Made by a program: the position numbers and the translations under genes. Shown one piece after another: positions 1 to 6,321 of a stretch of 8,607 nucleotides of DNA. This DNA comes from Ruminococcaceae bacterium UBA1425. GTDB lineage: Bacteria > Bacillota > Clostridia > Oscillospirales > Acutalibacteraceae. The stretch lies in NCBI GenBank assembly GCA_002329365.1, contig DCUB01000002.1, positions 35,527-44,133 of the forward strand, written 5' to 3'. Position 1 is the first letter of the stretch. Each line of letters starts with the position of its first letter. The notes under the pieces are model-generated. The model was not told the DNA's origin and did not search any database. It was given only the letters and a program-made list of their open reading frames with translations.

Positions 1-575
1 GGCCGGGCGTCGCGTACGAATGCGGCGAGCAGAACGGAATGCACATATGCGAGGACTTCTTCTATCCCGAAATTGTCGACCCCGATACGCTTGAGCCGCT
101 GCCCGACGGCGAATACGGCGAGCTTGTTTTTACATGCATCGGCAAGGAGGCGCTGCCTCTGCTCCGCTACCGCACACGCGACATCTCCTGCATCACACAC
201 GAAAAGTGCGCCTGCGGAAGAACGCTTGTAAAGATGAAAAAGCCGAAGGGCAGAAGCGACGACATGCTGATTATAAGGGGCGTAAACGTGTTCCCGTCGC
301 AAATCGAGCACGTTATACTCTCGCTCGGCATGGAGCCTAATTATCAGATTATTGTAGACAGGGTAAACAATTTGGACGTTCTTACCGTCTGCATCGAAAT
401 GTCAGACACCCTTTTCTCGGACGAGGTCAGGAAAATTGAAAACAAAGAACGCGAAATATCGTCGTCCATGCAGTCCATTCTCGGCGTGTCCGCAAAGGTC
501 AGGCTTGTCGAGCCGCACTCTCTGCCGCGTTTTGAGGGAAAATCGGTCAGAGTTATTGATAACAGAAAATATTAA
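1..575 (+). CDS. Phenylacetate-CoA ligase (PaaK-like), C-terminal part, truncated by window start
   Basis: This gene enters from beyond the left edge; the open frame runs from base 3 to the TAA at 573-575, so about 190 C-terminal residues are visible. The ATG at 39 is internal, because coding similarity begins before it (PGVAYECGEQNGMHICEDFF). It belongs to the ANL adenylate-forming superfamily, PaaK branch, which turns aryl acids such as phenylacetate into CoA thioesters using ATP in the cytoplasm. Visible family features are the NGMHICEDFF stretch, the LLRYRTRD motif of the adenylation core, a CACGRT segment, the hinge-like GRSDDMLIIRGVNVFPSQIE region that opens the mobile C-terminal domain, and PRFEGKSVRVID near the end with the conserved catalytic-type lysine. 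An ACT-domain gene follows after 12 bases, a common pairing in anaerobes. The exact acid substrate cannot be read from this sequence; indoleacetate or another aryl acid is equally possible. Confidence 0.9.
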   Translation, partial: PGVAYECGEQNGMHICEDFFYPEIVDPDTLEPLPDGEYGELVFTCIGKEALPLLRYRTRDISCITHEKCACGRTLVKMKKPKGRSDDMLIIRGVNVFPSQIEHVILSLGMEPNYQIIVDRVNNLDVLTVCIEMSDTLFSDEVRKIENKEREISSSMQSILGVSAKVRLVEPHSLPRFEGKSVRVIDNRKY

Positions 576-580
576 GGAGG
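574..580 (+). promoter_or_regulatory. Ribosome binding site of the ACT-domain gene
   Basis: AAGGAGG lies seven bases before the ATG at 588 and overlaps the stop codon of the CoA ligase. This near-perfect anti-16S match fixes the start of the ACT gene and points to cotranscription and possibly translational coupling with the ligase. Confidence 0.85.
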
Positions 581-587
581 AAATATC

Positions 588-1016
588 ATGGCAATTAAAC
601 AAATTTCCGTTTTTGTTGAAAACAGAGCGGGAAGACTTGCAGATATCGCCGGTATTCTTGCCGACAACAAAATCGACATCAGAGCTCTTTCCATAGCCGA
701 TACGACAGATTACGGCATTCTTCGTCTTATTGTAAACAACCCCGATGCGGCGGTTGCCGAGCTGAAAAAGGCGGGGTTTACCGTATCCGCAACCGAGGTT
801 CTCGGCGTCGAGGTTGAAGACGCTCCCGGCGGCTTCGCGTGCGTCGTCCGCGTGCTGTCCGACAAGGGCATAAGCGTAGAATACGCGTACGCCTTCATCA
901 CTCCGGAAGTGGGAAGCGCCTATGTTATCCTCAGGGTTGAAAACAATCTCATCGCGGAAGAAGTTTTAAGCGACGCCGGCGTTAAGCTGATTACACAAAA
1001 GGATATCTTCCATTGA
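588..1016 (+). CDS. Tandem ACT-domain protein
   Basis: This is a complete 142-residue protein with nothing but two ACT domains. The first spans about residues 3-65 (it opens with KQISVFVENRAGRLADIAGI, with the typical GRL turn and the DIRALSIADTTDYGILRLIV strand). The second spans about 70-138 (VLGVEVEDAPGGFACVVRVLSDKGISVEYAYAF). ACT domains bind amino acids or related small ligands at domain interfaces and usually serve as allosteric sensors. Stand-alone double-ACT proteins of this size often lie beside paaK-type CoA ligases in anaerobic bacteria and archaea, frequently with indolepyruvate ferredoxin oxidoreductase genes, which would lie off the left edge if present. A role in sensing an aromatic or branched-chain amino acid for the ligase pathway is inference. 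The start is set by AAGGAGG seven bases upstream. The next gene begins 21 bases after its TGA. Confidence 0.9.
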   Translation: MAIKQISVFVENRAGRLADIAGILADNKIDIRALSIADTTDYGILRLIVNNPDAAVAELKKAGFTVSATEVLGVEVEDAPGGFACVVRVLSDKGISVEYAYAFITPEVGSAYVILRVENNLIAEEVLSDAGVKLITQKDIFH

Positions 1017-1037
1017 TAATCGCGCAGGAGGCGACGA

Positions 1038-1607
1038 ATGCAGCTGAAAATGTACTGGAAGGTCGAGCCTTCTGATTTCCCCGAGCCGTTCGGAACAGTT
1101 TCCTACAGAAAATATAACGGTACGCGGAAGGACAGACTTGACTGGCTCGAAATCTGCAAAAACGGGCTTGTCGGCGATGACGACGAGAGCAGATTTAACG
1201 ACAGCTTTTACGGCAAGCCTTATTTTAAAGACGACGACCTTTATTTCGTGTTCGACGGCGATAAGGCTGTGGCTACCGTATGCGGCATTTATGACGAGGA
1301 AAGCGGCATGGGAAACGTCCACATGGTATCGGTTCTCAGCAGCGCGCGCGGCAAAGGGCTTGGCGGATATTTAAACGACATTGTTAAAGCACACCTATGT
1401 AAAGACCCCTGCAGGCTTGCATACCTCACCACAGACGAGTGGCGCGTTCCGGCGATTAGGAGCTACTTAAAGGCAGGCTTTCTGCCCGTCGACTGCGATG
1501 ACGACATGGAGGAACGCTGGACAAAATGGCTGACGGAGCATGGCTACAAAAACATCCCTCTGCTCGACGAGCAGGGCAATGTAAAGAAGCTTCTTTGCTG
1601 TGAATAA
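1038..1607 (+). CDS. GNAT-family N-acetyltransferase
   Basis: This is a complete 189-residue cytoplasmic protein. The acetyl-CoA binding motif A is visible as VHMVSVLSSARGKGLGGYL (residues 94-112), with the pyrophosphate-loop signature RGKGLG at 104-109. The following TTDEWRVPAIRSYLKAGFLP (131-150) is the usual motif B region, in which a residue set before a helix leads to the YLKAGF ending. Such enzymes move an acetyl group from acetyl-CoA to an amine of a small molecule or protein; the acceptor is not identifiable. The first 70 residues are rich in acidic and aromatic residues and match no motif that I recognise. An AGGAG site at 1026-1030 lies seven bases before the ATG, and the gene starts 21 bases after the ACT gene, so it is likely the last gene of that unit. 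A strong terminator follows 13 bases after its TAA. Confidence 0.88.
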   Translation: MQLKMYWKVEPSDFPEPFGTVSYRKYNGTRKDRLDWLEICKNGLVGDDDESRFNDSFYGKPYFKDDDLYFVFDGDKAVATVCGIYDEESGMGNVHMVSVLSSARGKGLGGYLNDIVKAHLCKDPCRLAYLTTDEWRVPAIRSYLKAGFLPVDCDDDMEERWTKWLTEHGYKNIPLLDEQGNVKKLLCCE

Positions 1608-1620
1608 TTACACGAAAACC

Positions 1621-1662
1621 GCCCGCGATACGGTATTCTTTACCGAATCGCGGGCGTTGTAT
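1621..1662. terminator. Bidirectional intrinsic terminator between convergent genes
   Basis: The left arm GCCCGCGAT-A-CGGTA (1621-1635) pairs with the right arm TACCG-A-ATCGCGGGC (1641-1655) around a five-base loop TTCTT, with one A/A mismatch in the stem, so 14 base pairs form. On the plus strand the stem is followed by GTTGTATTTTT. On the minus strand it is followed by GGTTTTCG, a weaker T tract. It lies between the acetyltransferase stop at 1607 and the ATPase stop at 1674, so it probably ends transcription from both sides. Confidence 0.9.
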
Positions 1663-1673
1663 TTTTGCACTAT

Positions 1674-2408
1674 TCAGATATTTCGGAACCGTGCAAGAAA
1701 TTCCTTTGTTTCGCTTTTTTGCGGTTTTTCAAATATCGCCTCGGGCGGACCTTCTTCGCAGATAACGCCGTTGTTCATGTATATCACGTGGCTGCTTACG
1801 TCCCTCGCGAACGCCATTTCGTGTGTGACGACAAGCATCGTCATCCCCTCTTTTGCGAGCGACTGCATAACAGACAGCACCTCGCCCACCATTTCGGGGT
1901 CAAGCGCACTTGTGGGTTCGTCAAAAAGAAGCACCTCGGGGTCCATTGCAAGCGCACGAGCTATGGCAACGCGCTGCTTTTGCCCGCCGGAAAGCTGATG
2001 CGGCTTTGCTTTGACAAACGGACTCATGCGAACCTTTTCGAGATAGCTCAGCGCTATATCATAAGCCTCTTTTTTGTCTCTTTTTAAGACCTTTATCTGT
2101 CCTATAACGCAGTTTTCAAGCGCGGTCATGTTGCTGAACAGATTAAAGGACTGAAAGACCATGCCGACCTTTGCGCGGTATGCGCTCGCGCTGCCCTTCA
2201 CAACGTCTTCGCCGTGAAAAAGTATCTCACCCGACGTAGGCGTTTCAAGCATATTCACGCAGCGCAGAAGCGTGGATTTTCCCGATCCGGAGCCGCCGAT
2301 AACGCTTATTACGTCGCCTTTGGAAACAGAAAAGTCAATGTCCTTCAATACCTCGTTTTTTCCGAAGGACTTTGAAAGGTGCCTGATTTCAAGTATTGTT
2401 CCGCTCAT
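1674..2408 (-). CDS. Polar amino acid ABC transporter, ATP-binding protein (GlnQ/HisP type)
   Basis: This is a complete 244-residue ATPase with every nucleotide-binding motif in place: Walker A GGSGSGKST (38-46), Q-loop VFQSFNLF (84-91), signature LSGGQKQR (139-146), Walker B VLLFDEP (159-165) with catalytic E164, D-loop SALD (167-170) and switch histidine H196 in VVTHEMAFA. Length and the order of motifs match the PAAT (polar amino acid transport) family. It hydrolyses ATP on the cytoplasmic face of the membrane to power import through the permease encoded just upstream. Its ATG overlaps the permease stop codon in an ATGA, which suggests translational coupling. It is the last gene of the operon and is followed by the shared terminator at 1621-1655. 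Glycine 39 replaces the more common proline of the Walker A loop, a tolerated change. The amino acid carried is not evident. Confidence 0.96.
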   Translation of the reverse strand: MSGTILEIRHLSKSFGKNEVLKDIDFSVSKGDVISVIGGSGSGKSTLLRCVNMLETPTSGEILFHGEDVVKGSASAYRAKVGMVFQSFNLFSNMTALENCVIGQIKVLKRDKKEAYDIALSYLEKVRMSPFVKAKPHQLSGGQKQRVAIARALAMDPEVLLFDEPTSALDPEMVGEVLSVMQSLAKEGMTMLVVTHEMAFARDVSSHVIYMNNGVICEEGPPEAIFEKPQKSETKEFLARFRNI

Positions 2409-3244
2409 CTTTTATACCTACCGCTCGCATGACTTTTTATCGAAGGCGACCTGTTCTTTTTTTCCGGGAAGTTATACATACCGCTCGTGTGCGCCAAAGT
2501 ATCGGTTGTAGCTATATCGTAGTTGTCGGGACCGTCCATTACCCTTTCCCACCAGCGGAGAAGCTGTGAGCAGACGACCGTCATAATAAGGTAAATCGCC
2601 ATGCAGATAACCGCCGACGGGAAGTAAAGGTATGTCGCGCCGACAATACCCTTGTGAACCGCAAACAGCTCGGAGTATCCGATTATAAACATAACGGACG
2701 TGTCCTTAATGTTAATAATCAGGTTATTGCCTATCTGCGGAAGAATGTTGCGCATGGTCTGCGGAATTATTATGTATGTCATCGTCTGCAGATGGTTCAT
2801 GCCGACAGCCTTGGCGCCCTCCGTCTGCCCGATATCAATAGACAATATGCCTCCCCTGACCGTTTCCGCCATATACGCGCCCGTGTTTATCGAAACGACG
2901 ATGTACGAGGCAGTAAGCACGTCGAGGCGGAGCAGGTTGTCGGTAAAATAGGGCAGCGCGAAGAATATAAACACCGCCTGAAGAATCATAGGCGTTCCGC
3001 GAAAAACTTCCACATAAACCCGTATTGCCCACCTTACAAGCAACAAAAAGTACCGCTTTGCGGGATTGTCGCTTTTTGAACAGGGTATTGTCTGGATAAT
3101 TCCGCAGATAAGACCGATAAGGCAACCTGCCGCTGTGCAGATAACGGCAAGAATAATTGTGTTTTTTGCGCCGTTGAGATATTTGAAAGCGTTGCTTTCC
3201 CAAAGCCCGGCAATATCGGAGCCAAGCTCCGTCAGCTTATCCAT
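2405..3244 (-). CDS. Polar amino acid ABC transporter, permease (HisM/GlnP type)
   Basis: This is a complete 279-residue integral membrane protein. Hydrophobic segments lie at about residues 28-50, 66-78, 86-100, 108-127, 183-193 and 205-228. The family signature RGTP is at 82-85, and the EAA coupling loop that contacts the ATPase is visible as GQTEGAKAVGMNHLQTMTYI (139-158), followed by the typical PQTMRNILPQIGNNLI. The protein probably dimerises, since only one permease gene is present. An AAAGGA site (3255-3260, minus strand) lies ten bases before the ATG, and the gene begins 30 bases after the binding-protein stop. Its end overlaps the ATPase start by four bases. Unusually, about 40 polar and basic residues (roughly 240-279) follow the last membrane segment, where most family members end; this tail has no domain that I recognise. 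Confidence 0.95.
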   Translation of the reverse strand: MDKLTELGSDIAGLWESNAFKYLNGAKNTIILAVICTAAGCLIGLICGIIQTIPCSKSDNPAKRYFLLLVRWAIRVYVEVFRGTPMILQAVFIFFALPYFTDNLLRLDVLTASYIVVSINTGAYMAETVRGGILSIDIGQTEGAKAVGMNHLQTMTYIIIPQTMRNILPQIGNNLIINIKDTSVMFIIGYSELFAVHKGIVGATYLYFPSAVICMAIYLIMTVVCSQLLRWWERVMDGPDNYDIATTDTLAHTSGMYNFPEKKNRSPSIKSHASGRYKR

Positions 3245-3274
3245 AGCGTGGGTATCCTTTCAATCGGCATAAAA

Positions 3275-4117
3275 TTAATCTGCCGAAACGGGCTGAATTT
3301 TTATGGCTTCGTTCATTATTTCGTTGAATTTATCGGCGTCGTAATCTTTAAGAACGTTATCAATGGCGTTTTTTAGCTCCGTATTGCCTTTCATTACGGA
3401 AATACCGATGTTAATGTCGCCCTCATCGACTTTAAAATCATCGTCGGAGCCTGCAAAATCAAGCAGCACCATGTCGGGATAAGCTATTAATGCGGCCTGA
3501 GCCGTTGGCATATCGGTGCAGACGAAATCGACCGCGCCTGTTTCAAGAGCCATCAGCATTGTGGGTGCTGATTCCTTTGCCGATTCAATAATAGCTCCCT
3601 CAATCTGCGGAAGACATGTATCATACCATATTGTGCCTAACTGCGAGGTGCATTTTCCGCCCGACAGGTCGGAAATGCCCTTGGCGTTTGCAAAACGGCT
3701 GCCCTGCTTTGTGAGACATACGATTGTGGCATACAGATACGGGCCGGCAAAGTCGACCTGCTTCATTCTTTTCTCGGTCATGGACTGACCGGCGATAACA
3801 GCGTCGACCTGCCCTGTCTGAACGGCGGGAACGAGCGAATCCCAGTCAAGACGGACAACTTCAAGCTGCCATCCGTTAGCTTCGCAAAGCTTTTTCGCCA
3901 TCATTACGTCGTAGCCGTTTGCGTATTCGTTTGAGCCTTTAATGGGAACCGCGCCGTTTGAATCATCGGACTGCGTCCAGTTGTAAGGCGCATAGGCGCA
4001 TTCCATCGCAACGGTGAGGATTCCGTCCTCAACGCCTGACTTCACGCCGCCGCCCACGCATGACGCAAGACCTAAAGTCATTACTGAAATCAGCATAATC
4101 GAGATAAGCTTTTTCAT
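3275..4117 (-). CDS. Amino acid ABC transporter substrate-binding lipoprotein
   Basis: This is a complete 280-residue binding protein of the family 3 (ArgT/GlnH) type. The N-terminus is a lipoprotein signal: MKK, a hydrophobic stretch (4-17), then the lipobox LASC with C20 as the lipidated cysteine, so the mature protein should be anchored on the outer face of the membrane, as is usual in Gram-positives. Family hallmarks are ILTVAMECAYAPYNW (33-47), NGYDVMMAKKL (67-77) and the run from DWDSLVPAVQTGQVDAVIAG (91-110) to MTEKRMKQVDFAGPY (113-127). R117 corresponds in position to the arginine that usually holds the ligand carboxylate. A second-lobe segment, GAVDFVCTDMPTAQAAL (194-210), also fits. 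The AAAGGTGA site at 4124-4131 (minus) sets the start. It is the first gene of the transporter operon, read from the promoter at 4169-4196. The ligand is probably a polar or basic amino acid, but I cannot name it. Confidence 0.95.
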   Translation of the reverse strand: MKKLISIMLISVMTLGLASCVGGGVKSGVEDGILTVAMECAYAPYNWTQSDDSNGAVPIKGSNEYANGYDVMMAKKLCEANGWQLEVVRLDWDSLVPAVQTGQVDAVIAGQSMTEKRMKQVDFAGPYLYATIVCLTKQGSRFANAKGISDLSGGKCTSQLGTIWYDTCLPQIEGAIIESAKESAPTMLMALETGAVDFVCTDMPTAQAALIAYPDMVLLDFAGSDDDFKVDEGDINIGISVMKGNTELKNAIDNVLKDYDADKFNEIMNEAIKIQPVSAD

Positions 4118-4154
4118 TGTTTATCACCTTTCATTTTTTACTCGGAGCGTACAA

Positions 4155-4168
4155 TTACAATATTGTAA
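4155..4168. promoter_or_regulatory. Candidate operator: 14-bp perfect palindrome at the transporter start site
   Basis: TTACAATATTGTAA is its own reverse complement and abuts the -10 element of the transporter promoter, covering the predicted start of transcription. A further TACAAT directly precedes it at 4150-4155, overlapping it by one base, so TACAAT occurs twice in tandem and once inverted. A repressor bound here would block the promoter. The AT-rich context means chance cannot be excluded, and the regulator is unknown. Confidence 0.5.
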
Positions 4169-4196
4169 ATTATATCATATGGAATACTCATGTCAA
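4169..4196 (-). promoter_or_regulatory. SigA-type promoter of the amino acid transporter operon
   Basis: Read on the minus strand, a perfect -35 TTGACA (4196-4191) is separated by 16 bases from a perfect -10 TATAAT (4174-4169). Transcription should start near 4162, giving a leader of about 45 bases with no room for a riboswitch or T-box. A 14-bp palindrome sits directly after the -10 and a 16-bp palindrome overlaps the -35 side, so repression or activation at this promoter is plausible. Confidence 0.8.
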
Positions 4197-4210
4197 GTGC
4201 CGCGGCACTT
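4195..4210. promoter_or_regulatory. 16-bp perfect GC-centred palindrome between the divergent promoters
   Basis: AAGTGCCGCGGCACTT is perfectly self-complementary and has ten G or C bases in otherwise very AT-rich intergenic DNA. It overlaps the first two bases of the transporter -35 element, and its centre lies about 41 bases, near four helical turns, from the centre of the palindrome at 4155-4168. It looks like a regulator binding site. It has no unpaired loop and no T tract, so a terminator is unlikely. Confidence 0.55.
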
Positions 4211-4246
4211 TTATACACATTATTATACAATCGGCGTAAATTCCAT

Positions 4247-4274
4247 TTGACATTTTTATAGAATCGTATATAAT
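4247..4274 (+). promoter_or_regulatory. SigA-type promoter of the CNNM/PH-domain operon
   Basis: TTGACA (4247-4252) and TATAAT (4269-4274) are both perfect consensus hexamers with a 16-base spacer. Transcription should start around 4281, about 50 bases before the ATG at 4331. The TGTATA-N4-TATACA inverted repeat covers the predicted start site. Confidence 0.8.
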
Positions 4275-4280
4275 AAAAGA

Positions 4281-4296
4281 TGTATATACTTATACA
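4281..4296. promoter_or_regulatory. Candidate operator: inverted repeat at the CNNM operon start site
   Basis: TGTATA (4281-4286) and TATACA (4291-4296) form a perfect 6-bp inverted repeat around TACT, at the predicted transcription start. TATACA also occurs alone at 4212-4217 and 4224-4229. It does not fit the TnrA/GlnR box spacing that I know. In such AT-rich DNA the signal is modest. Confidence 0.35.
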
Positions 4297-4330
4297 ATAT
4301 TTTTCTTTTTCTGAAAGGAGCAAATCCTAT

Positions 4331-5785
4331 ATGGATGACCCTGGCAGTACTGTCGCGGCGTTAATATCACGCGTTTTCGCAGCCACCCCCCTAAAGGTTG
4401 AAAATGCAGGCGGCGCTTTTGACCTTCCTATTCCGCTGACGTTATTGATTTTATTCCTTCTGATTCTCGTCAACGCTTTTTTCGCTATGAGCGAGATTGC
4501 CGTAATTTCGCTTAACGACAGCAAGATAGAGCGTATGGCGGAGGACGGGGACAAGCGCGCGCGGCTTGTGCTGAAGCTGACCTCAAACTCAAGCCGGTTT
4601 CTTTCAACAATTCAAATCGGCGTTACACTTGCCGGGTTTCTTACCTCGGCCGTCGCGTCCGACAAATTTGTAGACATGTTCGGCTCAAAGCTGAATTCTG
4701 TCGGCTTTCTTTCGTTTATTCCCAAGTCCGTTCTGTTTGCAGTCGCGCTTGTTGTTGTAACGTTTATCACATCATACTTCACGCTCGTGCTCGGCGAGCT
4801 TGCGCCGAAGCGCATTGCGATGAACTTCCCCGAAAAGATTTCATTCAGGGTTGTCGGCATACTACTGTTCTTTGCAAAAATCACAAGCCCGTTCGTAAAG
4901 CTTTTGTCAGTATCCACAAACGGTCTTGTAAGGCTGTTCGGCATCGACCCCAACGCAAACGTCGAGTCTGTTACAGAGGAAGAAATCAGAATGATGGTTG
5001 ACGTCGGCGAGGAGCGCGGCGTTATCGAGGACGTTCAGAAGGAAATGATAAACAACGTGTTCGATTTCGACGATATCGACGCCGGAGATATAATGACGCA
5101 CCGAACCGACATGATTGCCATAGACATCGAAGACCCGTTCGAGGATGTCATAAAGCTTTCGATTGAAGAGGGGCGCTCAAGGATTCCCGTGTATGAGGAC
5201 GACCCCGACAACATTGTCGGCGTAATCCATATAAAGGACCTGCTTCCGTATGTCGGTCAAAAGCTGCCCGACAACATCACGTTGCGCGGGCTTATGCGCG
5301 AGGCGTATTTTGTGCCCGAAACAAAGCGCTGCGGCGATTTGTTTAAGGAAATGACCGAAAATCACACTCAGATGGCAATTGTCGTCGACGAATACGGCGG
5401 CACCGCCGGTCTTTTAACCATTGAGGACCTTATTGAGTCAATTGTCGGCAACATCCAGGACGAATACGACGACGAGGAGGAGGAAATCTCGAAAATCAAC
5501 GAGACAACCTTCACCTTCGACGGAATAACCTACGTTGACGAGCTTGAGGAGCTTACGGGCGTTACGCTTCCCGAGGGAGATTACGAAACAATCGGCGGCT
5601 TTATAATCAGCAGGCTCGGTTTTCTTCCGAAAAACGGCGAGATGAACGAGCTTGTTTATGAAAACCTGAAGTTTACCGTTCTTAACGTCGAGGACAGAAG
5701 AATCGGCAAGGTAAAGGTTGAGATTTTCCCGTCCGAAAAAGGCGACGACAATAAAAAGGGCAAAGACTCCGACGACAAGGACTGA
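4331..5785 (+). CDS. CNNM/CorC-family membrane protein (TlyC-like 'hemolysin' family)
   Basis: From the ATG at 4331 this is a complete 484-residue protein. The start is set by GAAAGGAG (4313-4320) ten bases upstream; the in-frame ATG at 4280 lies at the predicted transcription start, so it is unlikely to be used. Domains in order: a DUF21/CNNM transmembrane region (about 34-205) with hydrophobic segments near 35-58, 91-110, 132-155 and 172-195 and the conserved GELAPKR (155-161); a CBS pair (about 252-372) starting with DIMTHRTDM and ending VVDEYGGTAGLLTIEDLIES; and a CorC/HlyC C-terminal domain (about 387-467). A charged 17-residue tail follows. Relatives are implicated in Mg2+ or other divalent cation export and resistance; the hemolysin name is historical and not evidence of toxin activity. 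Two PH-domain genes follow in the same direction, the first 35 bases downstream, so this is probably the first gene of a three-gene membrane operon. Confidence 0.95.
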   Translation: MDDPGSTVAALISRVFAATPLKVENAGGAFDLPIPLTLLILFLLILVNAFFAMSEIAVISLNDSKIERMAEDGDKRARLVLKLTSNSSRFLSTIQIGVTLAGFLTSAVASDKFVDMFGSKLNSVGFLSFIPKSVLFAVALVVVTFITSYFTLVLGELAPKRIAMNFPEKISFRVVGILLFFAKITSPFVKLLSVSTNGLVRLFGIDPNANVESVTEEEIRMMVDVGEERGVIEDVQKEMINNVFDFDDIDAGDIMTHRTDMIAIDIEDPFEDVIKLSIEEGRSRIPVYEDDPDNIVGVIHIKDLLPYVGQKLPDNITLRGLMREAYFVPETKRCGDLFKEMTENHTQMAIVVDEYGGTAGLLTIEDLIESIVGNIQDEYDDEEEEISKINETTFTFDGITYVDELEELTGVTLPEGDYETIGGFIISRLGFLPKNGEMNELVYENLKFTVLNVEDRRIGKVKVEIFPSEKGDDNKKGKDSDDKD

Positions 5786-5820
5786 AAACAGAACAGCGCT
5801 GAAAGGAATGCTTCGGAATA

Positions 5821-6321
5821 ATGAACGAAAACGGCAATTACCAAACCCTGTCTGACAAAGCCCTTAAGCTGATGCGCATATCATCCTTTATTTCTACTTC
5901 AATTCTTATTATGATTCCGGCCGTTGCTGCCTGTGTCTATATCTGTATTAATAATTCCGTTATAGCGGGAATATCGGTCTTAATCTGCGCCGCTCTCCTT
6001 ACGGCGGCGTATATTTTAATTGCGCCTAAGATTCGCTTTAAGCGTTACAGGTACCTTATCGCTTCCGACAGGGTTGAAATAATCGAGGGGCTTTTTTTCA
6101 TCAGGCGTACCATAGTCCCGATTGACAGGATATATCAGATTGACATAAAAACAGGGCCGCTCGACAAGGCCGTCGGCGTCGCGAAGGTGATGATAACCAC
6201 GGCAGGTTCCATTGCCTCGTTCAGGTTCCTTGAGCCGGACGTCGCCGACCGTATTTCCATGTATCTTAACGAAACTGTTCTGAAAAAGCTTAAGGTTAAA
6301 GGGGCGCGGCAGGATGTTTGA
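5821..6321 (+). CDS. Bacterial PH-domain membrane protein (YdbS-like)
   Basis: This is a complete 166-residue protein with two hydrophobic segments (about 20-43 and 47-69) followed by one bPH2 domain (about 73-150). The domain shows the pattern typical of YdbS-like proteins: RYRYLIASDRVEIIEGLFFI (76-95), then IVPIDRIYQIDIKTGPLDKA (98-117), then VGVAKVMITTAGS (118-130). The domain should face the cytoplasm. Bacterial PH domains of this kind have no proven ligand that I know of; in Bacillus subtilis the ydbS-ydbT pair is in the SigW envelope-stress regulon and linked to antimicrobial resistance. Its ATG lies 35 bases after the CNNM stop. A GAAAGGA site (5801-5807) is 13 bases upstream, slightly far, so initiation may be weaker than at its neighbours. 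It overlaps the next gene by eight bases, which supports joint expression and probably a protein complex. Confidence 0.9.
   Translation: MNENGNYQTLSDKALKLMRISSFISTSILIMIPAVAACVYICINNSVIAGISVLICAALLTAAYILIAPKIRFKRYRYLIASDRVEIIEGLFFIRRTIVPIDRIYQIDIKTGPLDKAVGVAKVMITTAGSIASFRFLEPDVADRISMYLNETVLKKLKVKGARQDV

Noticed and set aside
1600..1998. Long plus-strand open frames across the ABC transporter region, and others like them
   Set aside because: They lie opposite or out of frame with well-supported genes full of family motifs, and they show no domain of their own.
4118..4162. A riboswitch or T-box leader before the amino acid transporter
   Set aside because: The predicted leader is only about 45 bases and contains no aptamer-like or T-box-like structure.
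4281..4296. A TnrA/GlnR nitrogen-control box at the CNNM start site
   Set aside because: TGTATATACTTATACA is 16 bases long and lacks the A and T at the fixed positions of TGTNA-N7-TNACA, so it does not match.
4280..4330. Upstream in-frame ATG at 4280 as the CNNM start
   Set aside because: It lies at the predicted transcription start of a consensus promoter and has no ribosome site, whereas the ATG at 4331 has GAAAGGAG ten bases before it.
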